DNA from: Carex sylvatica
Lineage: Eukaryota; Streptophyta; Magnoliopsida; Poales; Cyperaceae
Assembly (NCBI GenBank): GCA_964058845.1
Contig: CAXKVR010000094.1
Coordinates: forward strand, 97,202 to 161,201
Reading direction: 5' to 3'
DNA length: 64,000 nucleotides
Shown: piece after piece, positions 11,492 to 23,086 of the stretch
How the letters are laid out: each line of letters begins with the position of its first letter
Position numbering within the stretch: position 1 is the stretch's first letter
Notes under the pieces: generated by a model
The model's input: the letters and a program-made list of their open reading frames with translations, nothing else
Told to the model about the DNA's origin: nothing
Databases searched by the model: none
Made by a program: the position numbers and the translations under genes

Positions 11492-14032
11492 ATGGCTTCT
11501 AAGAGTTCCTTCACTTTACTTTTGTTTCTTTCTTTTGCATCTTCCATCCTCCAAATTAGAGGAAAACACCCGTCCCAGCATGGAGATAATGAATATAAGT
11601 GGCAGGTATATCGTATGCATGCATTCTTTTTAATCTTTTAATCGATAGCATTTATCTTCTGCATTGTCCAAGTATTTTATGTGTATTTATGCTTCCATTT
11701 TTGATAAGCGAGATAAAATGATGAAGGTTACTATCATGATAAAGGTTATGGATATCTCTTTCTCTGTCCACACACAAAAAAACTAGACATTTCTTCTTCA
11801 TTTGAATAAGAAATAAGAGCATCAAAGAACAATATTAAAAAGTTACTAGTATCACTGAATTTTTGTAAATTTGTTATGTCCTAAAAATTAAGAGCAACAA
11901 TAAACTAAGAGTATGAGAGAACAAAGTGAAAATGATACAAGGTTTTGTGTGAATAGTGAAAGTGATACAAATTAAACATAGTTGTTTTATTTTGACATTT
12001 GTGTTTCTAAATTTCAAGGTGCTAAACTTTAAAAAATAAAGATATTTGAAGCTTTAAAAAAAAAAATTCAGCATGATATGTGGATGAAGATCCTCAAATA
12101 ATCTCAATACATATATTAAATGTAGAACCTTCAATGTCCCATACGAAGTACAATGTGGCCAACGCGGTGCTAAATACAATCTTGCCTTTAAAAATACTTT
12201 GGCCTACATATATATTCTTCAAGAACTTTTTAATTTGTAGGCGTACACATATATATTTTTCCTTTAAATTGTAATGCGAAAAAATTGACTTAAAGATTTT
12301 TTTTTTATTTTTCAGGGAGGTTTTCTACCAGGCCAGCAATCGAGTAATTCTTTAGGAAGTTCATCTGCACTAAACATTGGAACACCATCTCAAACGTATT
12401 CCCATGTATATACAATTCTTCATTTTTAACAAATTATCACTAGTTAGTTATATTTTGTTGTTTATTTATGCATTTATTTTAAAATCTTTACATATTTGTT
12501 CCTGTAGTACGCACGTTACTCATTCAGTGGGACTGATTCAAAATTGCACGGCGTGAGAGCAAAAGTAACTTTATGGAAAATTGAAGATGTACAACCCATG
12601 TCCAGCAGTTCAGCTTATATATATAGCAGCTCACAACTTCGGGGAAAATGGGGGAGAAACGATCATCGCAGGAGTTCATGTGTGGCAAATTTGCCTTTTT
12701 TTTGTCAAACATTGAATTATTTTTTGAGAACAACAGTTGATCGAAATGTGATTCATACTTTCTTCTAAATATTAGTCTAAACAAAACAATTAAAAAGAAG
12801 ATAAATGTCAAGTTGCTGAAGAACTAGGTTCCAGTAATTCCTTAACTCATAATTAACAGTAGGTTCTAAAGTTATTATTTAATGGCAGGTGGATCCAGGT
12901 CTATACAAAAACTACGATCTTCGTTTCTTCACATATTGGGTAAGAGCACAACTGCTAAGCAAGAGCTATGAGCCACTTTTCATCCCATATTACTTGTTGT
13001 GTTTGTAGATTCACTAATGAGTAACAGTAAATTAACCTGATAGTCTCTATCAATATTTTAAAAAAGAGTAATAGTAAATTTTAATGGAACTTGGGTCATG
13101 TCTGGGTATGATTTTAAAATTTAAATAGAGGATACGAACTAATCATTTAATTTATTTTTGTAGAATTCTGGCATGAATGGTTGCTTCAATGTTAACTACC
13201 CCGGGTTTGTAGTAGCAGGTAGAGCGAACCTTTATCCAGGGCAAGCATTGACTCCGCTATCGACTTATGGCGGGCCTGAGAGATACATTACAATTAGGAT
13301 TAAAAAGGTCTCTTTCTGATGATATGCCAGCAAATACTTCGATAAATACATGTTTGCTTGAATACAATTAGGTACTTATTGTTAGGTTTTTCGTACTAGA
13401 AAACCAGCTTGCTTTGGTAAATTAAGTAACACCTAGAGTGCAGCACAAACATATTCTGTACCACTGCCGGTACAAGAAGAAAATGGCAGCAATTCGGCAA
13501 AGAACAGATATTTAACGTAAGCAGTCCAAAAGCAAAAGTTATCTCATGTCAAGGTTATGCATTCAGTTTACAACATAAATTTTGAAACTCTAATATACCG
13601 AATTGACTGTTTCATTGTTCTTGAAAATTTTAGGATGAAGATGCCGGTGATTGGTCATTATACAGAGAAGATCTCGGAGGTCCCATTGGTGGAATGACAT
13701 TGTTAGGATGCTGGCCAAAGACTCTCTTCACCAGTTTATCTTCCCATGCAACTATAGTTGAATGGATCGGAACAGTCTTCCACCCTGAAAATGAGATAAG
13801 CCCTTCCATGGGCAGCGGGCACTTCTCCAGCGAGCTTAACAACAAAGCTGCATCGTTCAAACAAATTTTTGCAGTCAATATACACGGAGGAGTATTTTTT
13901 GAGCCTAATGAGGTAACTCCTTTCATGGACAGAGATGATTGTTATACTTTGTCTTCTTTGTATTACTCTGAACATTCTGACTGTAGTCATTTCTTTTATG
14001 GCGAACCTGGCGGCTGCTCTGAGAAACAGTGA
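11492..14032 (+). pseudogene. Neprosin-domain protein, copy 2, frameshifted in exon 3
   Basis: The exon structure mirrors copy 1: 11492-11605, 12316-12405, 12508-12679, 12889-12939, 13164-13307 and 13634-14032, all with GT-AG borders. Exon 3 is 172 nt instead of 168. A TATATA run in copy 1 is TATATATATA here (about 12617-12627), adding 4 nt. The reading frame is lost after SSSAYIY and would reach the exon 3 donor out of frame. The signal peptide and downstream motifs (GGPERYI, MGSGHF, VEWIG) are otherwise well kept, so inactivation may be recent, or may be an assembly or allelic microsatellite difference. Exon 6 has CWPKTLF where copy 1 has WWPKTLF. Confidence 0.8.
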
Positions 14033-14279
14033 GGATACTTTTGTTGTCCAGAAGCTAATTAAGCTGCTATTTAATAATTTATAATACTGCTTGGTCTAAA
14101 ATTTAGTACATGTGAAGTCATTTTTTATTATATGTTATTTTATTTAAATTTAATGGAATTTTTCCTTGATTTTCCTTAAAATTATCATTCAAGTAAAAAA
14201 GAAAACATGTAAAATATATTTTAAATAGACATAATATGATACACTTGAGTTGATGGTTGGGTAAAGCTCTTCCAATGCC

Positions 14280-15310
14280 ATAATACGAGAACACCATTTC
14301 GTGGCCTAATCAGAATTTTGAAGTTAACAAGTTCAGTAATTATTTCCCTAATCATAACATATACAAAACTCACAACTTGATGCCTCAATTGCAATGTTTA
14401 TAGCCCAATCAATCACCTTGATGCAAATCAAGAATATGATTAAGTATTTATTTAATTTCACATTCATTAATTAATATAAAAAATATATATTGAACCAATT
14501 AAAGCATACTTGTAGTCGTTGTTAAAGTGGAGGTCTTGACATTAATTCAAGAGCGGAGTCACGAAGTGTGATGAAGTGAGGTAAAATTTTTAGAATGGAA
14601 CATAATTTTGTAAGTATTTGGAACACATTTTTTGTAATATATATTTTTTAAAATAGGAGGTGATAAGTCCTGAGTTCATGTGGCTCCGTCGCTATCATGC
14701 ATATTCATATTTGAATAAAAATTCGGCAAATTTCACATAAATTTTGCAATTTGTTCACAAGAGTAAGAGAATTTGTAAATTTTGAATGCTTCAGCTAGAT
14801 TGTTGAAATTGTGCCAATAGTGCATGTACACGCAAATTTGACCTAACCAATTAGTTCAAAGAATATGCAAAGGGGTCCCACATTGTTCAGGTTTTCCATC
14901 TACAGTCCATCTGGTGGGGATGTAGTGGTGTTTTGTGTGTGTGTGTGTGTGCGTGGTGGGGGTGGGGGGATACAGGTAAGAGAGAGAGAAACAAAAGAAA
15001 TGGTTATGACTGGCGTGACCGAGTGTCGTATCGTAATCGGATCTTTTCCGTGACGTGTCATGCCATGCTAAATTTTTAAAAGACTATCATGACGGATTGT
15101 GTAGATGTGCTATGACAGATCCGATCACAACATGTGGCATGTGACGTGGCGTGATACGTGCACATGTACTGTGTGTCGTGACGAATTTGATGACGAATTC
15201 TATGGTCATTTTTCCTCTCCTCCTTCCCATTCCCATTCCTCTACAGATCTGAGCCCATCACCACTGCCTCCGCTCTTTCCCTCTCCCCCTTCCTGTTCCC
15301 ATTCCTCCGC
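14280..15310. other. Non-coding stretch
   Basis: No gene recognised. AT-rich at first. It holds an 18-nt TG microsatellite at 14934-14951 followed by G-rich and then A/G-rich sequence. Short open frames here have no recognisable motif. Confidence 0.5.
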
Positions 15311-17516
15311 ATGTCTTTCTTCTCCATTAGAGCCTCCACCTTCACTTCAAAGGAGCTAGTACTCCAGGATTTCACTGATAAGTGAGCTCTAAAGGTCTCT
15401 TTTCATGTTTTCAAACTGAAATTTTGTACCAAATTAATTTAGAGAATCAAGGTTTCTTTTCATGTTTTAAAACTGAAATTTGGTACCAAATTTAGGAGAT
15501 CAGCTCGCCATCCAATTATATAAAGTCATGTGCAAAATTCTTTGATATAGTTGATCATACATATTTTCTCTAATTGGAAGGAAGCGATATTTTAAATACT
15601 GATAGTATTCTTTTTATAAATATTCATTGATTTCCCACTAGGTAAGATTACCGAGTAGATTGAACAAGAAGGTGTTTCGAACCTTGTCAAGTTAACCAGC
15701 TTTTAAGTTTCTGCTAGTTCGAATTTTGTTGACCATTACCTTTTCTTATAATATCTAAACTGAAAAATATGATTTGTGTGCTTTTGTGTGTATTTGTATG
15801 TAGACGGATTAGAGACATAGCAAATGGCACTAACTCTAAATTGGATTTTGTCAGCAACTTGACATCCTTGGAAATTTTGTATATATGCCTTTTATTTTAA
15901 ATGCTTATTCAGGATTTCATTTCTCTAGATATGCAGCATCTTGGGTATATTTTGAATGAAGTTTACATTGCAGAATCTTAAGGAAATAAGAAAATAAGAA
16001 AATGTCATAAAACGATTGTCATATTGCAGAGATAGTTCCATTGGTGATGAATGATCTTCGTCTTGCGTATGTCATCTGATTTAAATAATGGATGATTTGG
16101 TTAGTCGATTTATTTTACCCATGTTTATACTTTCTACCTTGTAATTATTGTGTTATTTTTTATTTTGGTGTAACAAGTTATATACTTCAAATAAAAGCTT
16201 GCTGGAAAGAGGACAACAAGATCTACAATTTTAAAAATGTTATAAATCAGAATTTGTAATGTGCAAGTCGCATGAACCTTCTTAGGAAGGCATCAGTTGA
16301 AATTTATTGCCATATCTAATGAGATCTTGATTGATTCATTTTCTATCATTGGTTGCTTGCTCCCCAAGTCATAAAATAACTATAAATGAGAGGGAGACAG
16401 CAGGAGGAAAGGTATCTCCCCTTTGGGGAGGCCATCTCTAAGATACCACATTTTTTCTCCACTTTGTTTCGAGGACTTGGAAAGAAGAGACTCGACTTGA
16501 AACTTGTTTTCTTTGAGTTTTAACATTTCTTTCTTCTTTTTATTTGTTTTATTTTCTCTTTAACTATGTTAGTTTACACTCTTTGGTTTCTAGGGTTATG
16601 ATGTAGTCGAACGCTTTGTTTTATATGCAAGTAATTTGAATTTATGCTGATATTTTTGTTTACTTGTTTGAGTAGTATGTTAATTGCTTAGTTGAACTTG
16701 TTTGTTTCTGATTGGTCACTGTTAGATAAATGACCACATTTTTTTTGTATTAAGGCCTTGCACATTCATTCAACCAGATCAAGTATTTGAGGTAGGTTTA
16801 TGATCCGAGAGGTGAAATCAATTAGTAGCCGAGAGGTGAACTTTTCATACGTCGAGAGATGGTGGATACCTTTAGTAAACCATACAAGTAACTTGGGTAG
16901 TAAAACCAATAAACGAGTTGAGGTTTAGAACCCTGAGAGGGCAGAAATTGCAATTCTAGTACCGAGTTTATTAAGCCAACAAACGAGAGTTGAGATTTAG
17001 GAACATCAGATACGGTCAATAGAACCCTACACAAAGCTTTCGACACAGAAACATATAATTGCTATATCAACTCGAGAGCCACACGGACCAACAAACAAGA
17101 GTTGAGGTCCTGTGTACATTGGACAAGGCCCGTGCATGAGAGTGCATTGACTGGGCACCGAGAGGTAAAAATGAGATGAAGTCAAAAATCCTAGAAACAT
17201 TTTTTATTCTTATGAAAACCAAAACCAAAATCTTTATTAATTTAAATATTATATTTTCATCATTTCACACTTCTAGAATTTATGTGAAATAAGTAAAGTC
17301 TGGTAATATTCAAACCGTCTATGTGGATTAATATTTGATGATACTATGCGATAAGGACTGTGCACTTGCAGTCTGAGTTAAAAGTGTAATAAATGTTAAA
17401 AGGTATAGCTTGTTATACTGAAACTTTGTTATATACTTTTGGTGTAACAAGTTTTTGTGAAGTAATGTCCAATATTTTAAGTAAATGTTTCCTTTAATTT
17501 GGTCTTTGTATTGCAG
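15311..17516. other. Non-coding or unrecognised transcribed-like region
   Basis: A short ATG frame at 15311 (MSFFSIRASTFTSKELVL) runs into a GTGAGC that could be a splice donor, and a spliced fragment lies at 17517. They might be the first and later exons of one decayed gene, but no intermediate exon was found. Between 16790 and 17170 the motif CGAGAGGT or CGAGAG recurs, with AAACGAGAGTTGAG-like repeats. Confidence 0.3.
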
Positions 17517-18063
17517 CGTGAAATTCAGCTGAAGCTTGAAGATAGGATAGCACAGTGTGAGATGGACATTCAGACCATTAGAGATGGTACTTATATAATT
17601 ATTACTTTTTCCCTTTGTATTCTATACACAATTTTCTAATGTTGAAATTGACAAGCAGTCTGGTACATGATGACGACCTCTTTTATTTTTGTTTTCTTCT
17701 TCAACTTTTCTTTCTTTTCCAATTTGAAACTTGTAGCTGTTTTAGGTTTTTGAGATTGTCATTCTTGAAAACTTACTTTTCAGACCTAATTTATGCATAA
17801 TCTCTCAGTTTTATAATTTGTTTATTTTATTTTCTTAATATTTATAGAAGAACAGATGACATCAGAAGTGGAGCAAATACTAGATAGGTGGGAAAATGTA
17901 ATTTTACCAATGGCCAGCTTAATGCCTCTGTTGGATGTCCGAATCCAAACAAATTCAAGCTCAGGAGTTAATGCCATGTATTTTTCACGAACCAGTTTAC
18001 AGCATGGAAGACCTTCAAAGGTTGTTCAGAGATATGGTACAGAATTTTGCAAAAGCTGTTGAG
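17517..18063 (+). pseudogene. Spliced fragment of an unidentified gene
   Basis: Two adjacent exon-like blocks splice in frame. 17517-17586 follows TTGCAG and ends before GTACTT; it encodes REIQLKLEDRIAQCEMDIQT, probably coiled-coil. 17848-18063 follows TTTATAG and encodes a region with VEQILDRWENVILPMASL. The second block ends at a TGA, immediately followed by a LINE remnant. There is no start codon and no complete domain. I do not recognise the parent gene. The splice-like borders suggest a real gene copied or broken here. Confidence 0.4.
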
Positions 18064-18071
18064 CCGACATC

Positions 18072-18832
18072 TTGTGCTTTAGAGAAATGAGAAAGGAAAA
18101 GGAAGAGGTCTTATCTGCCATACCTATTTATTGGTTGTCTGTATTTCTTATGCCAACAAAAATTAGGTTGCAAATTGATCAATTAAGACGGAGATTTATT
18201 TGGTTTGGAGGTAATTCAGTGCGAAAGAAATATTATTTAGTTTCATGGTTAATTGTTTGTAAAAGTAAATCACATGACGGTTTGAGTTTAATTGATCTAA
18301 AACAACTTAATCAGTCTTTGCTTGCTAAATGGTGGGTAATGTTTCAAGATTCTAATTTTAGTTGTAAATGAAAATAAATAGTTTTGGCTAAGTATGGTCC
18401 CACAGGTTTTGATTTCATTTATTCTCCTTTTTGGAGGGGGTATCTTAAAGAGTGCCCATGTAGTCAATACTGAGTTATCAAGATCTTTGAATAATGATCT
18501 TACCATTTTATTTTGGAAAGATAGATAGTGCTCTGAACATACTTTAGATTGTTTATATTCAACACTCTTTTTTTATAGCTTGAAATCTTGATTTGTTGGT
18601 TAGTAAGGCTTTACAACATTATTTTTTAGATATATCTTTCACACGCCAACTAACAGGTGTCACTTTTCATGAGTGGCATAATTTATTTTCTCATTTAAAT
18701 AATTGTAGACTAAACCCCCTTTTAAATGACAATTTGTTATGGAGGTTGTCTTCTATCTGTAAGTTCTCAGTTCATTCTTATTATTCGTGGTTTCAGATTC
18801 ACAAAATTCATCATAGATCATTAGAAATATGA
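18072..18832 (+). pseudogene. LINE ORF2 remnant (connection plus start of zf-RVT region)
   Basis: 18072-18371 encodes the post-RT connection of a plant LINE: SAIPIYWLSVFLMPTKIR, RRRFIWFGG, and KQLNQSLLAKWW. 18593-18832 continues with the region before the zinc-binding domain (FTRQLTGVTFHEWHNLF). The frame is broken and both ends are missing. It resembles LINE-C at 54-56 kb in the same segment. Confidence 0.7.
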
Positions 18833-19415
18833 ATGAGATTAAAATGAGATAAAATTAATTTGGAGAGAGAGAGGGTGAGGGGGGATGGTGCGGAGATGGA
18901 ATGAGAGGGGAGTAATATAATTGTTCAATAAAATAATGGAACTTAGAGGATCACATCAATTGCTCACAGCGCACCTTTGCTCTCTATCATTTAATTGATA
19001 TTTTTGAAGACTTAATTGATATTTTTCATAAACGTTTTTACTATATTTTTAGATAGGTTAAAAAATGTTATTTTTAATTGTCCATAATATTTGCTAAATA
19101 ACAATTTTCTATCCACTTGAACAAATAGTGAAAGAAGTCAGCCTTAAAAAAATAATAACAAAGTAACAAACTAACAATGCTATGGATGAAATTTTGGATC
19201 ACGATAAAAAATCTTGATTCTGTACACGAATCAAGAAATGATAATAACCGATAGATAGGTGAACTAATTGACGAACTACGTGATACCCAAAAAAAGCATG
19301 TATGATGTATGGTTGGCCGTGGGTGTGCGTGCCAGCCATGAGGCGGGGCCCACCTCTGTTAATTTCCCAAAGAATAAAAATAATTTTATCCTTAATTTGT
19401 GCTCATTCGTTCAAT
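18833..19415. other. Non-coding stretch
   Basis: The first part (about 18795-18850) matches a sequence also found near 29440-29480 and 46355-46410 (CATAGATC, ATGAGAT blocks). The rest is AT-rich with a GA-rich patch. No gene seen. Confidence 0.4.
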
Positions 19416-19423
19416 TATATATA
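19416..19423 (+). promoter_or_regulatory. Putative TATA box
   Basis: TATATATA followed by GAACC, about 87 bp upstream of the ATG of the candidate small secreted-peptide gene at 19510. Spacing is normal for a plant core promoter with a short leader. Confidence 0.4.
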
Positions 19424-19509
19424 GAACCTTCTTATAAAAGAAAAATCGATCTGCTTAATTAATACAGACACACGTACTCTCTCTGTATCAGAAATTATTA
19501 TTCTTATCC

Positions 19510-20151
19510 ATGGCTTCACAAAGGGTGTTAGTTTTTGTCACCATGTTTTTTTTGTCTTTTTAAGGCAGCATGAATATTATCTTTTTATTTTGAGGCCTGC
19601 CAACAGAAACTCATGTTTCGTATGAAAGTCTGATTCTTCATTAACATAGATTTAAGTATGAAATATGTCAGTTTTGTATAGTACGGTTAATATCCAGTGA
19701 AAGATTTGGCCAAAAGTCTACTCTACTAATTTAATTTGTAGGCTGTACATCTTGTTCACACAAAAAAAAAAAGAAAAAAAAAAAAGGAAAGACTAAAGTT
19801 CATCTCCCGATTTTAGTAAATAATTGAATCTTATGATTTATTGCAGTACCCATTACCAAAGAAAAACGATACAAAAAAGGACAACAATAAAATTCCTGTT
19901 CAGGTTTACTAATAGGATCTTATGGATTTATTTAAATATTCCTGGAGTAATTTTTAATGTTGAAATGTCATAACAAAAACACCTTACAAGTAAATCTCTT
20001 CATCTTACAGCTAGGTTTTACAGGAGGGCCACCAGCAATCAAATCAACATCCAGTAGCGGTCTCGTTAAAGTAGGTTACTGGAGTAAAGGGCCGCAAATT
20101 GAAAGCCCGCAAATTGAAAGCCCGTCAACAAATTGTCAGTTTTATTTTTAA
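19510..20151 (+). pseudogene. Candidate small secreted-peptide gene, broken first exon
   Basis: An ATG at 19510 opens a hydrophobic stretch (MASQRVLVFVTMFFLSF) like a signal peptide, but a TAA follows at once, after a run of eight T. Two further exon-like blocks have good borders: 19847-19903 after TTGCAG (YPLPKKNDTKKDNNKIPVQ, then GTTTAC), and 20011-20151 after CTTACAG (with GGPPAIKSTSSSGLVKVGYW and a duplicated PQIES motif, ending NCQFYF then stop). No family is recognised. The GLVKVGYW segment faintly recalls the start of mature class V chitinases, but this is weak. Either a pseudogene or an unresolved first intron. Confidence 0.35.
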
Positions 20152-20574
20152 CGAGGCCACAAATTTAATCTACTTTTGAAGATGGTAAGAAGAAAAAATG
20201 AAGAGAAAAATGCAATGACATACATGAACTCCAGCTGCGATAATTTCTAGCCCGGTCATTGGTTAATTGCTGCTATGTAAAGCCCGCTACTTGAAAGAGG
20301 TTTCACATCTGTTATATGTCATATAATATAGATTGACTTTAATAGTTTGAATTTATTGTGTGAAGTCAATCCGATAGATATTTGAATTTGTGCTCACTAA
20401 ATCGTTTTTGGTGAACACAACACACTGCTGCTAGCTTTGCTCGATTGTGTTACAGACGATCTCTATATGCAAGCTTATTGGGATGTACAATGTCGCAAAA
20501 TTAGTCTTAAGGATAAATTAAACAAGAAACTAGGACCAGCTCAATAACAAGGGTTTGAAAAGAATGTCTACATT

Positions 20575-21752
20575 ACCGACATTTTTAAAAATATCCAAAA
20601 AAATAAATAAATTATTAAGAATAACAGGGTTGGAGTTGAACTTTTAAAAATGCCCAAACCGCCTTATTTTTTGGCGGTTAGGAATTTTAATTCCTAACCG
20701 CCCCATTTATCGGCGGTCCGAGATTTTTATCTTTTTTTTTTTTTTCCGGACCGCCCAGAAATTCGGCGGTCAGAGATTTTTTTTTTTTAATTTTTTTTTT
20801 TCAAATCTGGTTAACATAGCAAAACATCTTCAAAAATCGTGAAAATTGACCGACATGCAGTCTTGACATCGTCGAAAAGGACTGTGAAGTTTCATACAAA
20901 ATCTCCGAACAGGCATTGAGATATCGGCTCTCAAAAATTGCCCGAACTACTGAATATTTCATTCTGAGCCCAACTTTGCACATCTGGTTAACATAGCAAA
21001 ACATCTTCAAAAATCGTGAAAATTGACCGACATGCAGTCTTGACATCGTCGAAAAGGACTGTGAAGTTTCATACAAAATCTCCGAACAGGCATTGAGATA
21101 TCGGCTCTCAAAAATTACCCGAACTACTGAATATTTTATTCTGAGCCCAACTTTGCACATCTGGTTAACATAGCAAAACATCTTCAAAAATCGTGAAAAT
21201 TGACCGACATGCAGTCTTGACATCGTCGAAAAGGACTGTGAAGTTTCATACAAAATCTTTGAACAGGTATTGAGATAACGGCTCTCAAAAATTGTCCGAA
21301 CTGCTGAATATTTCATTCTGAGCCCAACTTTGCACATCTGGTTAATATAGCAAAATATCTTCAAAAATCGTGAAAATTGACCGACATGCAGTCTTGACAT
21401 CGTCGAAAAGGACTGTGAAGTTTCATACAAAATCTCCGAACAGATATTGAGATATCGGCTCTCAAAAATTGCCCGAACTACTGAATATTTCATTCTGAGC
21501 CCAACTTTGCACATCTGGTTAACATAGCAAAACATCTTCAAAAATTGTGAAAATTGACCGACATGCAGTCTTGACATCGTCGAAAAGGACTGTGAAGTTT
21601 CATACAAAAATCTCCAACAGGAATGTGAAGTTTCAGCAGTTGTGACAATTTTTGAGAGCCGATATCTTAAGACCTGTTAGGAGATTTTGTATGAAACTTA
21701 ACATTCCTGTTCGACGATGTCAAGAATGCATGTCGGTCAATTTTCACGAAAG
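20575..21752. mobile_element. 177-bp-repeat fold-back element, truncated copy
   Basis: The left end (ACCGACATTTTTAAAAATAT) matches both ends of the complete relative at 61580-63549. Next come GC-rich hairpin motifs (ACCGCC..GGCGGT, 20660-20780). Then comes an array of 177-bp units (20803-21609), then about 140 bp of the same unit in inverse orientation (21615-21750). The right terminus is missing where the next element begins. Confidence 0.7.
20803..21609. repeat. Tandem array of 177-bp units
   Basis: The landmark CATCTGGTTA recurs at 20981, 21158, 21335 and 21512, an exact 177-bp period, giving about 4.5 near-identical units. As 177 is 59 codons, the minus strand stays open through all units (268 codons), each repeating motifs such as TMSRLHVGQFSRFLKMFCYV. 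The frame is more likely a by-product of the period than a protein gene, since it lacks a family match and a proper start. Confidence 0.9.
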
Positions 21753-22304
21753 ATGATCGATTTGATGGAAATTCGAAATATAGATAGAACGGGTTGGTTT
21801 ATCTCATCCCACGGGACAGGACAATTTAACCCGTCCCGCTAATATATATCCCTAGATCTCCACTTAATCAACTTAACGTAAGAACAAAAAAAAAAATTAA
21901 AAACATGGGACGGGTTATTCTGTCCCGTCCCGTGAGCGGAAAAAAAAAAGAGAAAAAGTTCTGGAGTTGTATTCTCCTTCTATTTTACCTCTGCTCTAGA
22001 TGTGGGAGGAGACAGAATAACCCGTTCCATGGTTTTTTTTTTTCTGCTCATGGGACGGGACAGATAACCCATCCCACGTTTTTCTTTTTCTTGTTTTCTT
22101 TATTTTTTGTTGTGAACGGGACAAAATAAACCGTCCCATGTTTTTATTTTTTTTTGTTGATATGGATTAGCAGGACGGGTTAAATTGTCACGTCCCATGA
22201 GACGAGATAAACCAACCCGTTCTACCTATACTTCGAATTTCCGCCAAATCGATCCCCTTTTGCGATATTTTGTTTATTTATTTTCTATTAATAAAAAAAA
22301 CCGG
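21753..22304. mobile_element. Small MULE-related fold-back element
   Basis: Arms of about 100 bp at 21753-21850 and 22160-22270 are inverted copies (GATCGATTTG, GGAAATTCGAA, AGAACGGGTTGGTTTATCTC). Between them are repeats of the GGGACGGG or CCCGTCCC type. Beyond the right arm, 22262-22304 reads GCGATATTTTG...CTATTAATAAAA..CCGG. This closely resembles the terminal 40 bp of the MULE at 41022-46177. The matching left terminus is missing. Interpreted as a non-autonomous relative of that MULE. Confidence 0.55.
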
Positions 22305-23023
22305 GCCATCTTTGATATACAAATATTGGCATTTTTTCATTTTATTTTTAGAACTTTCAAAAATTCAAAAAATTAAATAAATTCGGAAAATAGTAATATT
22401 TTGTATTCTACAAAAGTTTTTGATATAAAAATTCATTGAACAACTGGAATCGGTTCAAAAAAAAAAACTCAATTTGAGTATATCCAATGATATGTGTTTG
22501 GATACGTTTGGATGCATTCTAAAATAGCTAGAATAGCTACTATTTGAGAATAGTAATTTTTGGAAGATTGCGAGAATAGTGTTGATTTGGTGCTATTCGG
22601 AATAGCAAAAATGTTGTTTGAATTAAATATTTAGAATAGCGATGAAGGGATTGAACATTTGAGAGAGCACCAATTGCTATTCCTACTTTTTGTAGAAATA
22701 GCGAGAATAGCGAGAACAACGCTATTCTCGCTGTTCTGAATAGCAATTGTGTATGTTTGGATGGATCAGAACAGCGCTATTCTCGCTATTCCCAGTACAT
22801 TAAAACGTACCCTTTACGATTAGTACATTAGTCTAACTAGCACCCTGGGTTTCTATAATGAAATCGGTGAGACATTGATCTCACTTTATATATATATATA
22901 TATATAAAAACGTTAGTTCGACTAGTAAAAATTGTGACATTTGATCAAATATCTAAAATTTTGAAAGTGTTTGTGTGACTAAGAATAACTAAAATATGAA
23001 ATCAGAGAAGTGATGGACAAATT
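22305..23023. other. Non-coding: GAATAGC-rich repeat and TA microsatellite
   Basis: 22500-22800 has about ten copies of GAATAGC or its reverse complement (for example GCGAGAATAGCGAGAA), plus GTTTGGATG near both ends, suggesting an old inverted-repeat element. A 20-nt TA run lies at 22887-22906. No gene seen. Confidence 0.45.
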
Positions 23024-23086
23024 AAAATTGACCAATAATGAGAATTAGATGAACAGGAGAGGACAAGGGATGAAGAAGAAGCTTAC

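Larger units (their letters stand above)
10597..14279 (+). repeat. Tandem gene duplication, unit 2
   Basis: Second copy of the unit starting at 6505. It begins near TGTGTATAATCTTGCCGTTG and ends after CCAATGCCA around 14279. It carries its own promoter and the frameshifted second neprosin-like gene. Boundaries are approximate. Confidence 0.8.

Noticed and set aside
15105..15359. Ser/Pro-rich open frame
   Set aside because: Low-complexity CT-rich sequence, no conserved motif; at most a 5' leader.
20801..21607. 268-codon minus-strand frame as a repeat protein gene
   Set aside because: The frame is explained by a 177-bp tandem period divisible by three, with no proper start, no family and a disrupted copy at 62 kb.
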